Part shown: positions 25,256 through 33,304 of the stretch, piece by piece | Layout: each line of letters begins with the position of its first letter | Numbering within the stretch: position 1 is the first letter of the stretch | From: Terripilifer ovatus | Lineage (GTDB): Bacteria > Pseudomonadota > Alphaproteobacteria > Rhizobiales > Beijerinckiaceae | Direction of reading: 5' to 3' | Length of the DNA: 45,326 nucleotides | Assembly (NCBI GenBank): GCA_029222685.1 | Contig: JARHVB010000043.1 | Location: 1 to 45,326 of the forward strand | Translations under genes and position numbers: made by a program | The notes under the pieces: generated by a model | Seen by the model: the letters and a program-made list of their open reading frames with translations, nothing else | What the model was told of the DNA's origin: nothing | Database searches by the model: none

Positions 25256-26179
25256 ATGACGGACGAGGCAATGATCGGCGCAATGAACGGCGATGCCCTC
25301 GCCTCCGCGGGCCAGGACCTGGTGAAAGACGTGACGAGCGCGTCGTTCCGCGTCGACGTGATCGCCGAATCCGCCCGCCAGCCGGTTCTCGTGGATTTCT
25401 GGGCGCCCTGGTGCGAGCCCTGCAAGCAGCTTGCCCCGGTGCTCGAAAAGGTCGTCCGCTCGACCCAGGGCAAAGTCCGTCTCGTCAAGATGAACATCGA
25501 CGAGCATCCGCAGATCGCCGGCCAGCTCGGCATCAAGTCGATCCCCGCCGTCATCGCCTTTCAGCGCGGCCAGCCGATCGATGGCTTCATGGGCGCGCTG
25601 CCGGAAAGCCAGATCAAGAATTTCATCGAGCGGCTCATCGGTCCCGTCACCGGCGCCATCGACGAAGTGATCGCCGAGGCCGAGACAGCCTTTGGCGCCG
25701 GCGCGTTCGAAGCCGCCGCCGAAGGCTTTGCCGCCGCATTGGACGAAGATCCTGCCAGCATGAAAGCGCTCGGCGGCCTCGCCCGCGCGCTGGTCGGTCT
25801 GGGCGATCTCGAACAGGCGCGCGCCGCCTTGAGCCAGGTGCCGAAGGGCAGCGAGAACGATCCGGCGATCACCGCAGCGCAGGCGGCGATCGAGATCGCG
25901 GCGCAGGCTGAAAACCTCGATGATGCCGCCGAGTTGAAGGCGCGGGTCGAGGCCAATCCGGCCGATCATCAGGCCCGTTTCGATCTGGCGCTTGCACTCA
26001 GCGCCAAAGGCCAGCGCGAGGAAGCCGCCGACCAGCTCATCGAAATCATCCGCAAGGACCGCACCTGGAACGACGACGGCGCGCGCAAGCAGCTGGTGCA
26101 GTTCTTCGAGGCCTGGGGCCATATGGACCCCGACACGATCACCGCACGGCGCAAGCTTTCGACGGCGCTGTTCTCCTAG
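25256..26179 (+). CDS. Thioredoxin-domain protein with C-terminal TPR (CnoX/YbbN-like)
   Basis: The 307-residue protein has a thioredoxin domain (about 30-135) with the active site WCEPC (Cys53 and Cys56), then a helical TPR region (about 140-307). This is the layout of CnoX/YbbN, a redox-active holdase co-chaperone; E. coli CnoX lacks the full CxxC, while alphaproteobacterial forms keep it. I choose the ATG at 25256 over the TTG two codons earlier. It is followed by the LON-domain and Trm112 genes, a conserved order in Rhizobiales as far as I recall. Confidence 0.9.
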   Translation: MTDEAMIGAMNGDALASAGQDLVKDVTSASFRVDVIAESARQPVLVDFWAPWCEPCKQLAPVLEKVVRSTQGKVRLVKMNIDEHPQIAGQLGIKSIPAVIAFQRGQPIDGFMGALPESQIKNFIERLIGPVTGAIDEVIAEAETAFGAGAFEAAAEGFAAALDEDPASMKALGGLARALVGLGDLEQARAALSQVPKGSENDPAITAAQAAIEIAAQAENLDDAAELKARVEANPADHQARFDLALALSAKGQREEAADQLIEIIRKDRTWNDDGARKQLVQFFEAWGHMDPDTITARRKLSTALFS

Positions 26180-26217
26180 GCGCTGTTTCGCAAGCAACAC
26201 GAGGTCTGAGGTTCGGC

Positions 26218-26889
26218 ATGGCTATCAACAAACCATATCAATCCGTGTCGGAGCTGCCGGAGGTCATTCCCGTATTTCCCCTGCCGCGCGTTCTGATCCT
26301 GCCGCGCACGCAATTGCCGCTGAATATTTTCGAACCCCGCTATCTGTCGATGTTCGACGACGCCTTGAAGAGCGATCGTATCGTCGGCATGATCCAGCCG
26401 AGCGATGCGGAAGCAGGCGAGACGGCGAGCCATCCGCCGTTACATGCCGTCGGCAGCGCCGGCCGCATCACCCAGATTGCCGAATCCGGCGATGGCCGCT
26501 ATCTCATCACCCTCACCGGCGTCTGCCGTTTCCGCGTTCTTGAAGAATTGCCGATGACGCAGCTCTATCGGCGTTGCCGCGTCTCCTATGCGGAGTTCGC
26601 GCATGATCTCGTCATCAATGCCGGGGAGGACGACGTCGACCGCGACAGCATCGTCGCGGCCCTGCGTACCTTCTCGAAAGCGCGCGGGCTCAAGATCGAC
26701 TGGGACGAGATTCAGCGCGCGCCGACGGAGGCTTTGGTCAATGCGCTCTCGATGATGAGCCCGTTCGGGTCCGGCGAGAAACAGGCGCTGCTCGAAGCGC
26801 CCGATTTGAAGACGCGCGCCGAAACGCTTGTCGCCATCACCGAGTTCGATCTGGCGCGCGGCGGCAACACGCCATCGGTGCTGCAATGA
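26218..26889 (+). CDS. LON peptidase substrate-binding domain protein
   Basis: This 223-residue protein corresponds to the N-terminal substrate-binding domain of Lon with no AAA+ or protease domain. It opens with LPEVIPVFPLPRVLILPRTQ and carries LNIFEPRYLSMFDDAL. A role in substrate recognition is assumed for the family but unproven. GAGG stands seven bases before the ATG. Its stop overlaps the Trm112 start in ATGA, so the two are coupled. Confidence 0.9.
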   Translation: MAINKPYQSVSELPEVIPVFPLPRVLILPRTQLPLNIFEPRYLSMFDDALKSDRIVGMIQPSDAEAGETASHPPLHAVGSAGRITQIAESGDGRYLITLTGVCRFRVLEELPMTQLYRRCRVSYAEFAHDLVINAGEDDVDRDSIVAALRTFSKARGLKIDWDEIQRAPTEALVNALSMMSPFGSGEKQALLEAPDLKTRAETLVAITEFDLARGGNTPSVLQ

Positions 26890-27119
26890 GCGAGGCCCAA
26901 GAGCGGCACGCCGAAGAGCCGCAGCCGCAATCAACCGGCGAGAACACGAAGATCGATCCGCGCCTGCTGGAAATCCTCGTCTGCCCGATCACCCGCACGC
27001 CCTTGACCTATGACAGCGCGGCGCAGGAGCTGATCTCGGAATCGACACACTACGCCTATGCGATCCGCGATGGCATTCCGATCATGATTCTCGACGAGGC
27101 GCGTCAGGTCGAGACGTAG
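26886..27119 (+). CDS. Trm112 family protein
   Basis: This 77-residue protein has a low-complexity N-terminus and a Trm112-like domain (LLEILVCPITRTPLTYD, then YAIRDGIPIMILDEARQV). The E. coli homologue YcaR has a CPxC zinc site; here only the first cysteine remains (CPIT), a form I recall as usual in alphaproteobacteria. In eukaryotes and archaea Trm112 activates methyltransferases; the bacterial partner is unclear. It is coupled to the upstream LON-domain gene. Confidence 0.9.
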   Translation: MSEAQERHAEEPQPQSTGENTKIDPRLLEILVCPITRTPLTYDSAAQELISESTHYAYAIRDGIPIMILDEARQVET

Positions 27120-27125
27120 AAGAAG

Positions 27126-27160
27126 CATTCCCGCTCTGCGCTTCGCTTGGCGGGAATGAC
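27126..27160. repeat. Family B palindromic repeat
   Basis: Single copy ATTCCCGCTCTGCGCTTCGC followed by TTGGCGGGAATGAC. It equals the right-hand half of the composites at 5533 and 39790 and lies between the convergent Trm112 and UbiH-type genes. Confidence 0.85.
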
Positions 27161-27185
27161 ACGAAGGTTGAAGCGACAAAGCCAA

Positions 27186-28409
27186 TCACATCACCACCTG
27201 CGGCGGCTTGAACAACCTCGGCGTCACGCCGGTCACGCCCATGGCCTCGGCGCGCAGCACGCGCTTCAGTAGCGGCATGCGGTCGACGAGCGACATGCCG
27301 CTGCGGCGCACCTGCGACGCCACCGCGCCATGGCGCGCATAGATGTGATGCAGCAGATCGACGCTGGCCGCACTCACCACGGAATCGAAACGGCGCATCT
27401 GTTCGTAGCTGCGCAGCACCTCCGGCGCGCCGATGTCGAGACCGAGCGCCGCCTGATCAAAGATGGCATCGGCAAGACACGCCACGTCGCGCAACGCCAG
27501 ATTGAGCCCCTGGCCGGCGAGCGGATGCACCCGATGCGCGGCGTCGCCAACCAGCGCAAAGCGCGGCGCGGTGAAGGTGCGCGCCATCATGAAGCTGAGG
27601 GGAAAAATCACCGGCCTGTCGATCAGATGCAGGTCGCCGAGACGATGGCCGGCGCGCAGCAGCACCTCCGACAGAAAGTCCGCATCGCTCAGCTCCAGAA
27701 CTTTCCGCGCCGCCGCCGGATGCTCGGTCCAGATGAGCGACGAGCGACGACCGGTCAAAGGCAGCAGGGCGAACGGGCCTGGCTCGAGAAAATGCTGGAC
27801 GGCGACGCCATCGTGATCACGCTCATGGCCGATGGTCGCGGCAATCGCCACGCGCTCGTAATCCCACGCCAGGGATTTGATGCCGGCGCGCTGGCGCAGC
27901 AATGATTTGCTGCCGTCGGCGGAGACCAGCAGACGGGCGGCAACTTCCGGGCCGTCGGCGCAGGTCACGCAAACCACCGACACGCCGCTGGCGAAATCGA
28001 CGGCGTTGGACGGCCTGACATGGACACCCAGTTGGAGCGCCCGCTCGAGCACGGCGGCATCGAGATCACGGTGAAAGACGATATGCGCCAGTTCGCCATG
28101 GGCGCTGCCCAGCGCATCGAAATGCAGTTGCGGCAGGCGCACCGCATCATCGAGCCGGCTGTCGGAAATTTCCATCCGCAGCACCGGCTGCGCCTTGTCG
28201 GCAATGCGCTGCCAGACGCCGAGCGTCTCCAGCATATTGCGCGGCGCCGGGGCGATGGCCGAAGTGCGATGACCGGAGGTCGCGGCCCCCGCGGCGCCGT
28301 CGACCACCAGCACCTCCAGCGCCGGACCGGCCAGCTTCTTCAACGCCGTCGCCAGCAGCAGCCCGCTCGGGCCAGCGCCTGCGATCAACACGTCGACTGT
28401 CTGCCTCAC
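27186..28409 (-). CDS. UbiH/COQ6-type FAD-dependent ubiquinone hydroxylase
   Basis: This flavoprotein monooxygenase of 407 residues probably hydroxylates a ring position in ubiquinone synthesis. The FAD-binding motif VDVLIAGAGPSGLLLA is at the N-terminus, a DG motif follows (LLVSADGSKSLLRQRAG), and the second FAD motif FALVGDAAHRVHPLAGQGLN is typical of UbiH/UbiF/UbiL. The GTG at 28409 has GGAG eight bases upstream; a farther GTG at 28448 is less likely. Which ring carbon it modifies cannot be read from the sequence. It is divergent from the first ammonium transporter. Confidence 0.87.
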   Translation of the reverse strand: MRQTVDVLIAGAGPSGLLLATALKKLAGPALEVLVVDGAAGAATSGHRTSAIAPAPRNMLETLGVWQRIADKAQPVLRMEISDSRLDDAVRLPQLHFDALGSAHGELAHIVFHRDLDAAVLERALQLGVHVRPSNAVDFASGVSVVCVTCADGPEVAARLLVSADGSKSLLRQRAGIKSLAWDYERVAIAATIGHERDHDGVAVQHFLEPGPFALLPLTGRRSSLIWTEHPAAARKVLELSDADFLSEVLLRAGHRLGDLHLIDRPVIFPLSFMMARTFTAPRFALVGDAAHRVHPLAGQGLNLALRDVACLADAIFDQAALGLDIGAPEVLRSYEQMRRFDSVVSAASVDLLHHIYARHGAVASQVRRSGMSLVDRMPLLKRVLRAEAMGVTGVTPRLFKPPQVVM

Positions 28410-28492
28410 CGTAATGACTCCGCCGCTTCGCCCGCTCCCTCGTACCACAACGCCGGCCGCGCTTCGCCGGACAAAAAGTCTCGCTGAGGAAT

Positions 28493-28508
28493 GTCTATTT
28501 TATAGGCA
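28493..28508. promoter_or_regulatory. Shared 16-bp imperfect palindrome upstream of amtB1
   Basis: GTCTATTTTATAGGCA is an imperfect inverted repeat (GTCTAT against ATAGGC). A copy with one difference lies at 31037-31052 upstream of glnK. This copy is 127 bp before the sigma-54-type site. It may bind a regulator common to both ammonium loci; none can be named. Confidence 0.45.
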
Positions 28509-28634
28509 ATTCGCCACTTCAAGTAGCAGCGCCGCCGACCAGCGTTTCACTGCTGAACCGGCGGACAGCGCAATTTGCGCGGTTTGCTTCGCATTGGCGT
28601 GGAAAGAAGCAAATTGATTATTTTTTGTACAAAC

Positions 28635-28650
28635 TGGCACAAATATTGAA
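28635..28650 (+). promoter_or_regulatory. Sigma-54-type promoter for amtB1
   Basis: TGGCAC-N5-TTGAA fits the -24/-12 pattern except that the -12 GC is GA. It lies 56 bp before the chosen start. The palindrome GCGCAA-T-TTGCGC (28568-28580), 55 bp upstream, could be an NtrC-type enhancer. Control by RpoN and NtrC is known for such genes; its use here is inferred. Confidence 0.55.
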
Positions 28651-28705
28651 TGTTTTCGCGCCAGTCGCATTCTAATTGGGCAGCTTGAGCGGGGATCAGA
28701 CCGAG

Positions 28706-30025
28706 ATGATGGGTAACACTTCGTGCCGTACCGGAATTGCCGGTGCGCTGGTTTTTTGCGCGACCGGCGCCGGGGCGGCTGAACACGTAAAAATCGACGC
28801 CGCCGACACCGGTTTCATGATTGTCGCCACGGCGCTGGTGCTCATGATGACCTTGCCCGGCCTGGCGCTGTTTTATTGCGGCATGGTGCGCAAGAAAAAT
28901 GTCCTCGCCACCATGGCGCAGGGCGCGGCGGCCACCGCCATCGTCTCGATCCTCTGGTTCGGCCTTGCCTACAGCCTCACTTTTACCGGCGACGGCGCCA
29001 TTTTCGGTTCGTTCGAACGGATGTTTTTCAATGGGATAGGCCTCGACAGCGTCAGCCTCTTCGCCAAGACCATTCCGGAACTGCTGTTCGCCGCCTATCA
29101 GATGACCTTTGCCGTCATCACCTGCGCGCTGGTCGGCGGCGCCGTCGCCGATCGCATGAAATTCTCGGCGTTCTGCTGGTTCTGCGTGCTCTGGCTATTC
29201 GTCGTCTATGTGCCTCTCGCCCATATGGTCTGGGGCGGCGGCTGGCTGCAAAGCTTCGGCGTGCTCGATTTCGCCGGCGGCACTGTCGTGCACATCAACG
29301 CCGGCGTCGCCGGCCTGGTCGCCGCCTATATGATCGGCAATCGCCAGGGCTACGGGCGCGAGAACATGTCGCCGTTCGATCTTTCCCTCGCCGTCGTCGG
29401 CACCGGCCTGCTCTGGGTCGGCTGGTTCGGTTTCAACGGCGGCTCGGCGTTCGGCGCAGGCTCGCGCGCCGTCTTCGCCATCACCGCGACGCATCTGGCT
29501 GCCTGCGCCGGCGCGGTGGTGTGGAGCACGATCGAATGGATCGAACGCGGTAAACCCTCCGTGCTCGGTATCATTTCCGGCGCCATTGCCGGCCTCGGCA
29601 CCATCACCCCGGCATCGGGCTATGTGCTGCCCTGGCATGGTGTCGTCATCGGCGCGCTCGCGGGCCTCGTCTGCTTCTATTTCTGCACCGCCATCAAGAC
29701 GCGCTTGAAATATGACGATTCCCTTGATGTTTTCGGAGTTCATGGCGTCGGCGGCATTCTCGGCACCCTCTGCGCCGGCATTTTCGCCACCGCAGCCCTG
29801 AGCGTCGGTCCCGACACGCCCAACGGGATTTCCGGCCTCATCGAAGGCAATGCCCGCCAACTGGGCATTCAGGCCGTCGGCGTTGTCGTCACCATCGCCT
29901 GGTGCGCCATAGGCACGGCCCTCGTCCTGAAAGCGATCGACCTGATCTCCGGTCTCAGGGTCTCGGCGGATCAGGAACGCGAGGGTCTCGACCTCTCCAT
30001 GCACGGCGAGGCGATTCACCAATAG
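28706..30025 (+). CDS. Ammonium transporter (Amt family), first copy
   Basis: This 439-residue Amt/MEP/Rh channel has an N-terminal signal-like segment and 11 hydrophobic helices. The pore histidines are His196 (GGTVVHINAG) and a second in DVFGVHGVGG. The C-terminal tail (DQEREGLDLSMHGEAIHQ) is the GlnK-responsive end. I start at the ATG pair 28706/28709; the frame opens to a TTG at 28676. It is shorter than the second copy (31620) and lacks that copy's insertion near residues 200-230. It has its own sigma-54-type promoter. Confidence 0.93.
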   Translation: MMGNTSCRTGIAGALVFCATGAGAAEHVKIDAADTGFMIVATALVLMMTLPGLALFYCGMVRKKNVLATMAQGAAATAIVSILWFGLAYSLTFTGDGAIFGSFERMFFNGIGLDSVSLFAKTIPELLFAAYQMTFAVITCALVGGAVADRMKFSAFCWFCVLWLFVVYVPLAHMVWGGGWLQSFGVLDFAGGTVVHINAGVAGLVAAYMIGNRQGYGRENMSPFDLSLAVVGTGLLWVGWFGFNGGSAFGAGSRAVFAITATHLAACAGAVVWSTIEWIERGKPSVLGIISGAIAGLGTITPASGYVLPWHGVVIGALAGLVCFYFCTAIKTRLKYDDSLDVFGVHGVGGILGTLCAGIFATAALSVGPDTPNGISGLIEGNARQLGIQAVGVVVTIAWCAIGTALVLKAIDLISGLRVSADQEREGLDLSMHGEAIHQ

Positions 30026-30117
30026 GATATGGGCAGTCGGCACCAGGCTCGGCAGCAGGATTGACGCGGGCTAAGGAAACCTTCCAACTGGCGCGACGAA
30101 ATTTCGCCGGGTGGCTC

Positions 30118-31005
30118 ATGACCGTGGACAGTGAAGGCATTCTCCACCTTCTCGATCTCGAACCGATCGAGAAGGATATTTTCCGCGGCGCCGGCCTGGC
30201 GACGAGCTGGCGGCGCACCTTCGGCGGCCTCGTTATCGCCCAGGCTGCGCTCGCGGCGGCGCGGACGGTCGAAAACCGTCCCATCCACTCCCTGCACGGC
30301 TATTTCATCCTGCCGGGAGAATCGACCAAGCCGATCATCTACCAGGTCGAACGCATTCGCGACGGCGGCAGTTTCTCCACGCGGCGCTGCGTCGCCATCC
30401 AGAACGGCCAGACGATCTTCTTCCTGTCGGCCTCGTTTCACGTCGCCGAAGAGGGCTTTTCGCATCAGACCATCATGCCTGACGCGCCCGATCCGGACAC
30501 ATTGCCGAGCCTGCAGCAGATCGTGCAGCGATACGGCGACATCATTCCCACGCCGGTCCGCCAGTATTTCGACCGCGGCCGTCCGGTCGAGCTGCGGCCC
30601 GTCGATCTCGGCCGCTATCTGCCTATGAAAGACGGGGAAACCCGTCCGGCGCAGCAGAAAGCCTGGCTGCGCGCCTCGCAGAAACTGCCCGACGACCCGG
30701 TCATCCACCGCGCCGTCCTCGCCTATATGTCGGACATGACCCTGCTCGACACGTCGCTGGTCACCCACGGCACGACCGTCTTCGACCCCGGCATCCAGGC
30801 GGCCAGCCTCGACCATGCGCTGTGGTTCCACCGGCCGTTCCGCGCCGACGATTGGCTGCTCTACGTCCAGGACAGCCCCAACGCCAATGGCGCGCTCGGC
30901 CTGACCCGCGGCGGCATTTTCGCGCGCAACGGCGATCTCGTGGCGTCGGTGGCGCAGGAAGGCCTCATTCGCAGGCGGCGGCCGCGGCCCCAGGCACAGG
31001 GTTAA
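30118..31005 (+). CDS. tesB: Acyl-CoA thioesterase II (TesB)
   Basis: This double hot-dog thioesterase of 295 residues hydrolyses acyl-CoA in the cytoplasm. It aligns along its length with E. coli TesB as I recall it. The catalytic aspartate (YMSDMTLL) and glutamine (VAQEGLIR) are present; the active-site threonine of E. coli TesB (IATIDH) is serine here (AASLDH), a conservative swap. The ATG at 30118 follows GGGTGG. TesB beside amtB-glnK is an old association also seen in E. coli, of unclear meaning. Confidence 0.92.
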   Translation: MTVDSEGILHLLDLEPIEKDIFRGAGLATSWRRTFGGLVIAQAALAAARTVENRPIHSLHGYFILPGESTKPIIYQVERIRDGGSFSTRRCVAIQNGQTIFFLSASFHVAEEGFSHQTIMPDAPDPDTLPSLQQIVQRYGDIIPTPVRQYFDRGRPVELRPVDLGRYLPMKDGETRPAQQKAWLRASQKLPDDPVIHRAVLAYMSDMTLLDTSLVTHGTTVFDPGIQAASLDHALWFHRPFRADDWLLYVQDSPNANGALGLTRGGIFARNGDLVASVAQEGLIRRRRPRPQAQG

Positions 31006-31036
31006 GCATATTATTTGAGCTTCCGGCTTTTCTTTC

Positions 31037-31052
31037 GTCTATTTAATAGGCA
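31037..31052. promoter_or_regulatory. Shared 16-bp imperfect palindrome upstream of glnK
   Basis: GTCTATTTAATAGGCA differs from the copy at 28493-28508 by one base. It lies 83 bp before the sigma-54-type site of glnK, in the same relative order as at amtB1. Confidence 0.45.
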
Positions 31053-31134
31053 TTCTTGGACTAGCTGCCCGAATTCTAGCGCCCGAATTGCCAAGATGCG
31101 CTGAATCGCACCAATTTCCAGCAATTATTCCATC

Positions 31135-31150
31135 TGGCACGCAGATTGAT
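31135..31150 (+). promoter_or_regulatory. Sigma-54-type promoter for glnK-amtB2
   Basis: TGGCACG-N4-TTGAT lies 100 bp before the glnK ATG. The -24 half is a perfect match; the -12 half reads GA in place of GC, the same deviation as at amtB1. Nitrogen-limited expression through RpoN/NtrC is inferred. Confidence 0.6.
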
Positions 31151-31249
31151 TCCCCTCTGGGCAGCGGCGTCAGACGATGCGCCGTGTGAGTAAGCCGACC
31201 GGGGGCGTCGCAGACCGCGTCGAAACTGCGGCCAAGCAGGGACAAGCGA

Positions 31250-31588
31250 ATGAAGATAATCATGGCAATCATCAAGCCGTTCAAACTCGACGAGGTGCGC
31301 GATGCGCTCACCGCCGTCGGGGTGCACGGCCTCACCGTTTCGGAGGTCAAGGGGTATGGCCGGCAGAAAGGGCATACCGAGATTTATCGGGGTGCTGAAT
31401 ATGCCGTCAGCTTCCTGCCGAAACTGAAGATCGAAGTGGCGGTTTCGTCCGAACTGGCTGACGCCGTGGTCGACGCCATCATCGCCGCGGCCCGCACCGG
31501 CCAGATCGGCGACGGCAAGATTTTCGTGTCCTCTCTCGAGCGCGCGGTTCGCATCCGCACGGGCGAAAAAGATTCAGACGCGCTCTGA
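31250..31588 (+). CDS. glnK: Nitrogen regulatory protein PII (GlnK)
   Basis: This 112-residue PII signal protein senses 2-oxoglutarate and adenylate levels and plugs AmtB when nitrogen is plentiful. The T-loop GRQKGHTEIYRGAEYAVSF contains Tyr51, the uridylylation site of GlnD. The C-terminal signature GQIGDGKIFVSSLERAVRI is intact. It precedes amtB by 31 bp, the conserved glnK-amtB pair, which argues for GlnK rather than GlnB. Confidence 0.95.
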   Translation: MKIIMAIIKPFKLDEVRDALTAVGVHGLTVSEVKGYGRQKGHTEIYRGAEYAVSFLPKLKIEVAVSSELADAVVDAIIAAARTGQIGDGKIFVSSLERAVRIRTGEKDSDAL

Positions 31589-31619
31589 GACGCACCGATA
31601 TTCCATTCAGGAGTCAAAT

Positions 31620-33107
31620 ATGAAACTGGTCACTAATGTAAGCAGGCTTGGCGCCTCACTCGGCCTCGCCTGTGCTCTCGGGCTCGGCTCGATTCTGCCG
31701 GCGCTCGCGCAGGCTGCTGCGGCGCCCGTGCCGAACAAGGGCGATACGGCGTGGATGCTTGTGTCGACGGCGCTCGTTCTGATGATGTCGATCCCCGGCC
31801 TCGCCCTGTTCTACGGCGGTCTCGTCCGCTCCAAGAACATGCTCTCCGTGCTCTCTCAGGTCTTCATGATCGTCTGCCTCGTCGCAGTCATCTGGGTCGT
31901 CTACGGCTATTCGATGGCCTTCACCAACGGCGGCAGTCTCAACGACTATGTCGGCGGCTTCTCGAAAGCCTTCCTCATGGGCGTGACGCCGGACTCGACG
32001 GCTGCGACCTTCTCCAACGGCGTCGTCATTCCGGAACTCGCCTATATGGCGTTCCAGATGACCTTCGCCTGCATTACGCCGGCTCTGATCGTCGGCGCCT
32101 TCGCCGAACGCATGAAGTTTTCGGCCCTGGTGCTGTTCATCGTCCTGTGGGTCACGCTGATCTACTTCCCGATGGCGCACATGGTCTGGTACTGGGGCGG
32201 CCCGGACGCGATCGGCGACGCCGCCAAGGCGGTTGCCGCTGCGGGCGACGACGCAGCCAAGAAACTGGCGATGGCGAAACTGGACGACGTCAAGGCTGAC
32301 GCCGGCTTGCTCTTCAAGATGGGCGCGCTGGACTTTGCCGGCGGCACGGTCGTTCACATCAACGCTGGTATCGCCGGTCTTGTCGGCGCCCTCCTGCTCG
32401 GCAAGCGCATCGGCTATCCGCGCGAAATGATGGCGCCGCACTCGCTGACGATGACGATGATCGGCGCTTCGCTTCTGTGGGTCGGCTGGTTCGGCTTCAA
32501 CGCCGGTTCGAACCTTGAAGCCAACGGCACTGCTGCGCTCGCCTTCGTCAACACCTTCGTCGCCACCGCGGCCGCGGCACTCGCCTGGCTGTTCGCCGAA
32601 TGGGGCGCCAAGGGCAAGCCGTCGCTGCTCGGCATGGTGTCGGGCGCGGTTGCAGGTCTCGTTGCGATCACCCCTGCTTCGGGCTTTGCCGGCCCGATGG
32701 GTTCGATCGTCCTCGGCCTCGTCGCCGGCGTGGTCTGCTTCTTCTTCGTCTCTGTGGTGAAGAACAAGCTCGGCTACGACGACTCGCTCGACGTCTTCGG
32801 TGTGCACTGCATCGGCGGCATCATTGGCGCGCTCGGCACCGGCATTCTGGTCAACCAGGCTCTCGGCGGCGTCGGCATTGCCGACTACGAATCGAAGCCC
32901 GGCGAACTGGCGATTGCCGCTTACGATCTTGGCCCGGCGTTCATGTCGCAGGTCAAGGCCGTGGTCATGACCCTGCTGTGGTCGGGCATCGGTTCGGCGA
33001 TCCTCTACAAGGTCGTCGACCTGATCATCGGCCTGCGCGTCGCCCCCGATCAGGAGCGCGAAGGCCTCGACGTCTCCGAACACGGCGAGCGCGCTTACAA
33101 CAACTGA
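31620..33107 (+). CDS. amtB: Ammonium transporter AmtB, second copy
   Basis: This 495-residue ammonium channel has a cleavable signal peptide (MKLVTNVSRLGASLGLACAL, then an ALAQA-type cleavage site near 32) and 11 membrane helices. The two pore histidines lie in GGTVVHINAG and DVFGVHCIGG. An Ala- and Lys-rich insertion (about 200-235) lies in a loop before the first pore histidine. CAGGAG precedes the ATG. It is co-transcribed with glnK and followed by a strong terminator. It is a paralogue of the gene at 28706. Confidence 0.95.
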   Translation: MKLVTNVSRLGASLGLACALGLGSILPALAQAAAAPVPNKGDTAWMLVSTALVLMMSIPGLALFYGGLVRSKNMLSVLSQVFMIVCLVAVIWVVYGYSMAFTNGGSLNDYVGGFSKAFLMGVTPDSTAATFSNGVVIPELAYMAFQMTFACITPALIVGAFAERMKFSALVLFIVLWVTLIYFPMAHMVWYWGGPDAIGDAAKAVAAAGDDAAKKLAMAKLDDVKADAGLLFKMGALDFAGGTVVHINAGIAGLVGALLLGKRIGYPREMMAPHSLTMTMIGASLLWVGWFGFNAGSNLEANGTAALAFVNTFVATAAAALAWLFAEWGAKGKPSLLGMVSGAVAGLVAITPASGFAGPMGSIVLGLVAGVVCFFFVSVVKNKLGYDDSLDVFGVHCIGGIIGALGTGILVNQALGGVGIADYESKPGELAIAAYDLGPAFMSQVKAVVMTLLWSGIGSAILYKVVDLIIGLRVAPDQEREGLDVSEHGERAYNN

Positions 33108-33139
33108 GCGTATGTTCCCGGAGATTACGAAAAACGATC

Positions 33140-33167
33140 GAAACGGCGCCCCCTGGGGCGCCGTTTC
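33140..33167 (+). terminator. Rho-independent terminator after glnK-amtB
   Basis: Stem GAAACGGCGCCCC pairs perfectly with GGGGCGCCGTTTC over 13 bp around a tiny loop, followed by AGTTTTAG. It lies 32 bp past the amtB stop and separates nitrogen genes from ftsK. Confidence 0.85.
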
Positions 33168-33211
33168 AGTTTTAGCCGAACCCACGGATATTAGGTAGCG
33201 AAGGTGTAAGG

Positions 33212-33226
33212 TTAAGCGCGCGTTAA
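33212..33226. promoter_or_regulatory. CtrA-type binding site upstream of ftsK
   Basis: TTAA-GCGCGCG-TTAA matches the CtrA consensus TTAA-N7-TTAA exactly, inside the inverted repeat GGTTAA/TTAACC. It lies about 80-95 bp before the ftsK start. CtrA controls many division genes in alphaproteobacteria; binding here is inferred from the motif. Confidence 0.6.
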
Positions 33227-33304
33227 CCCCGTGCGCCGTAGCATCGGGGCTCACGCTGCGGTGCCTCGCGGCCCCATTTTTGCGACCACCCATTGCCCAA
33301 AACG

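Noticed and set aside
24569..26200. 543-codon minus-strand frame opposite the ProXp and thioredoxin genes
   Set aside because: Antisense to two genes with clear family motifs and spans their intergenic gap; no domain recognisable.
31091..31110. NtrC enhancer TGCG-N6-CGCA upstream of glnK
   Set aside because: The spacing is shorter than known NtrC sites, and the motif is too short to stand out in GC-rich DNA.
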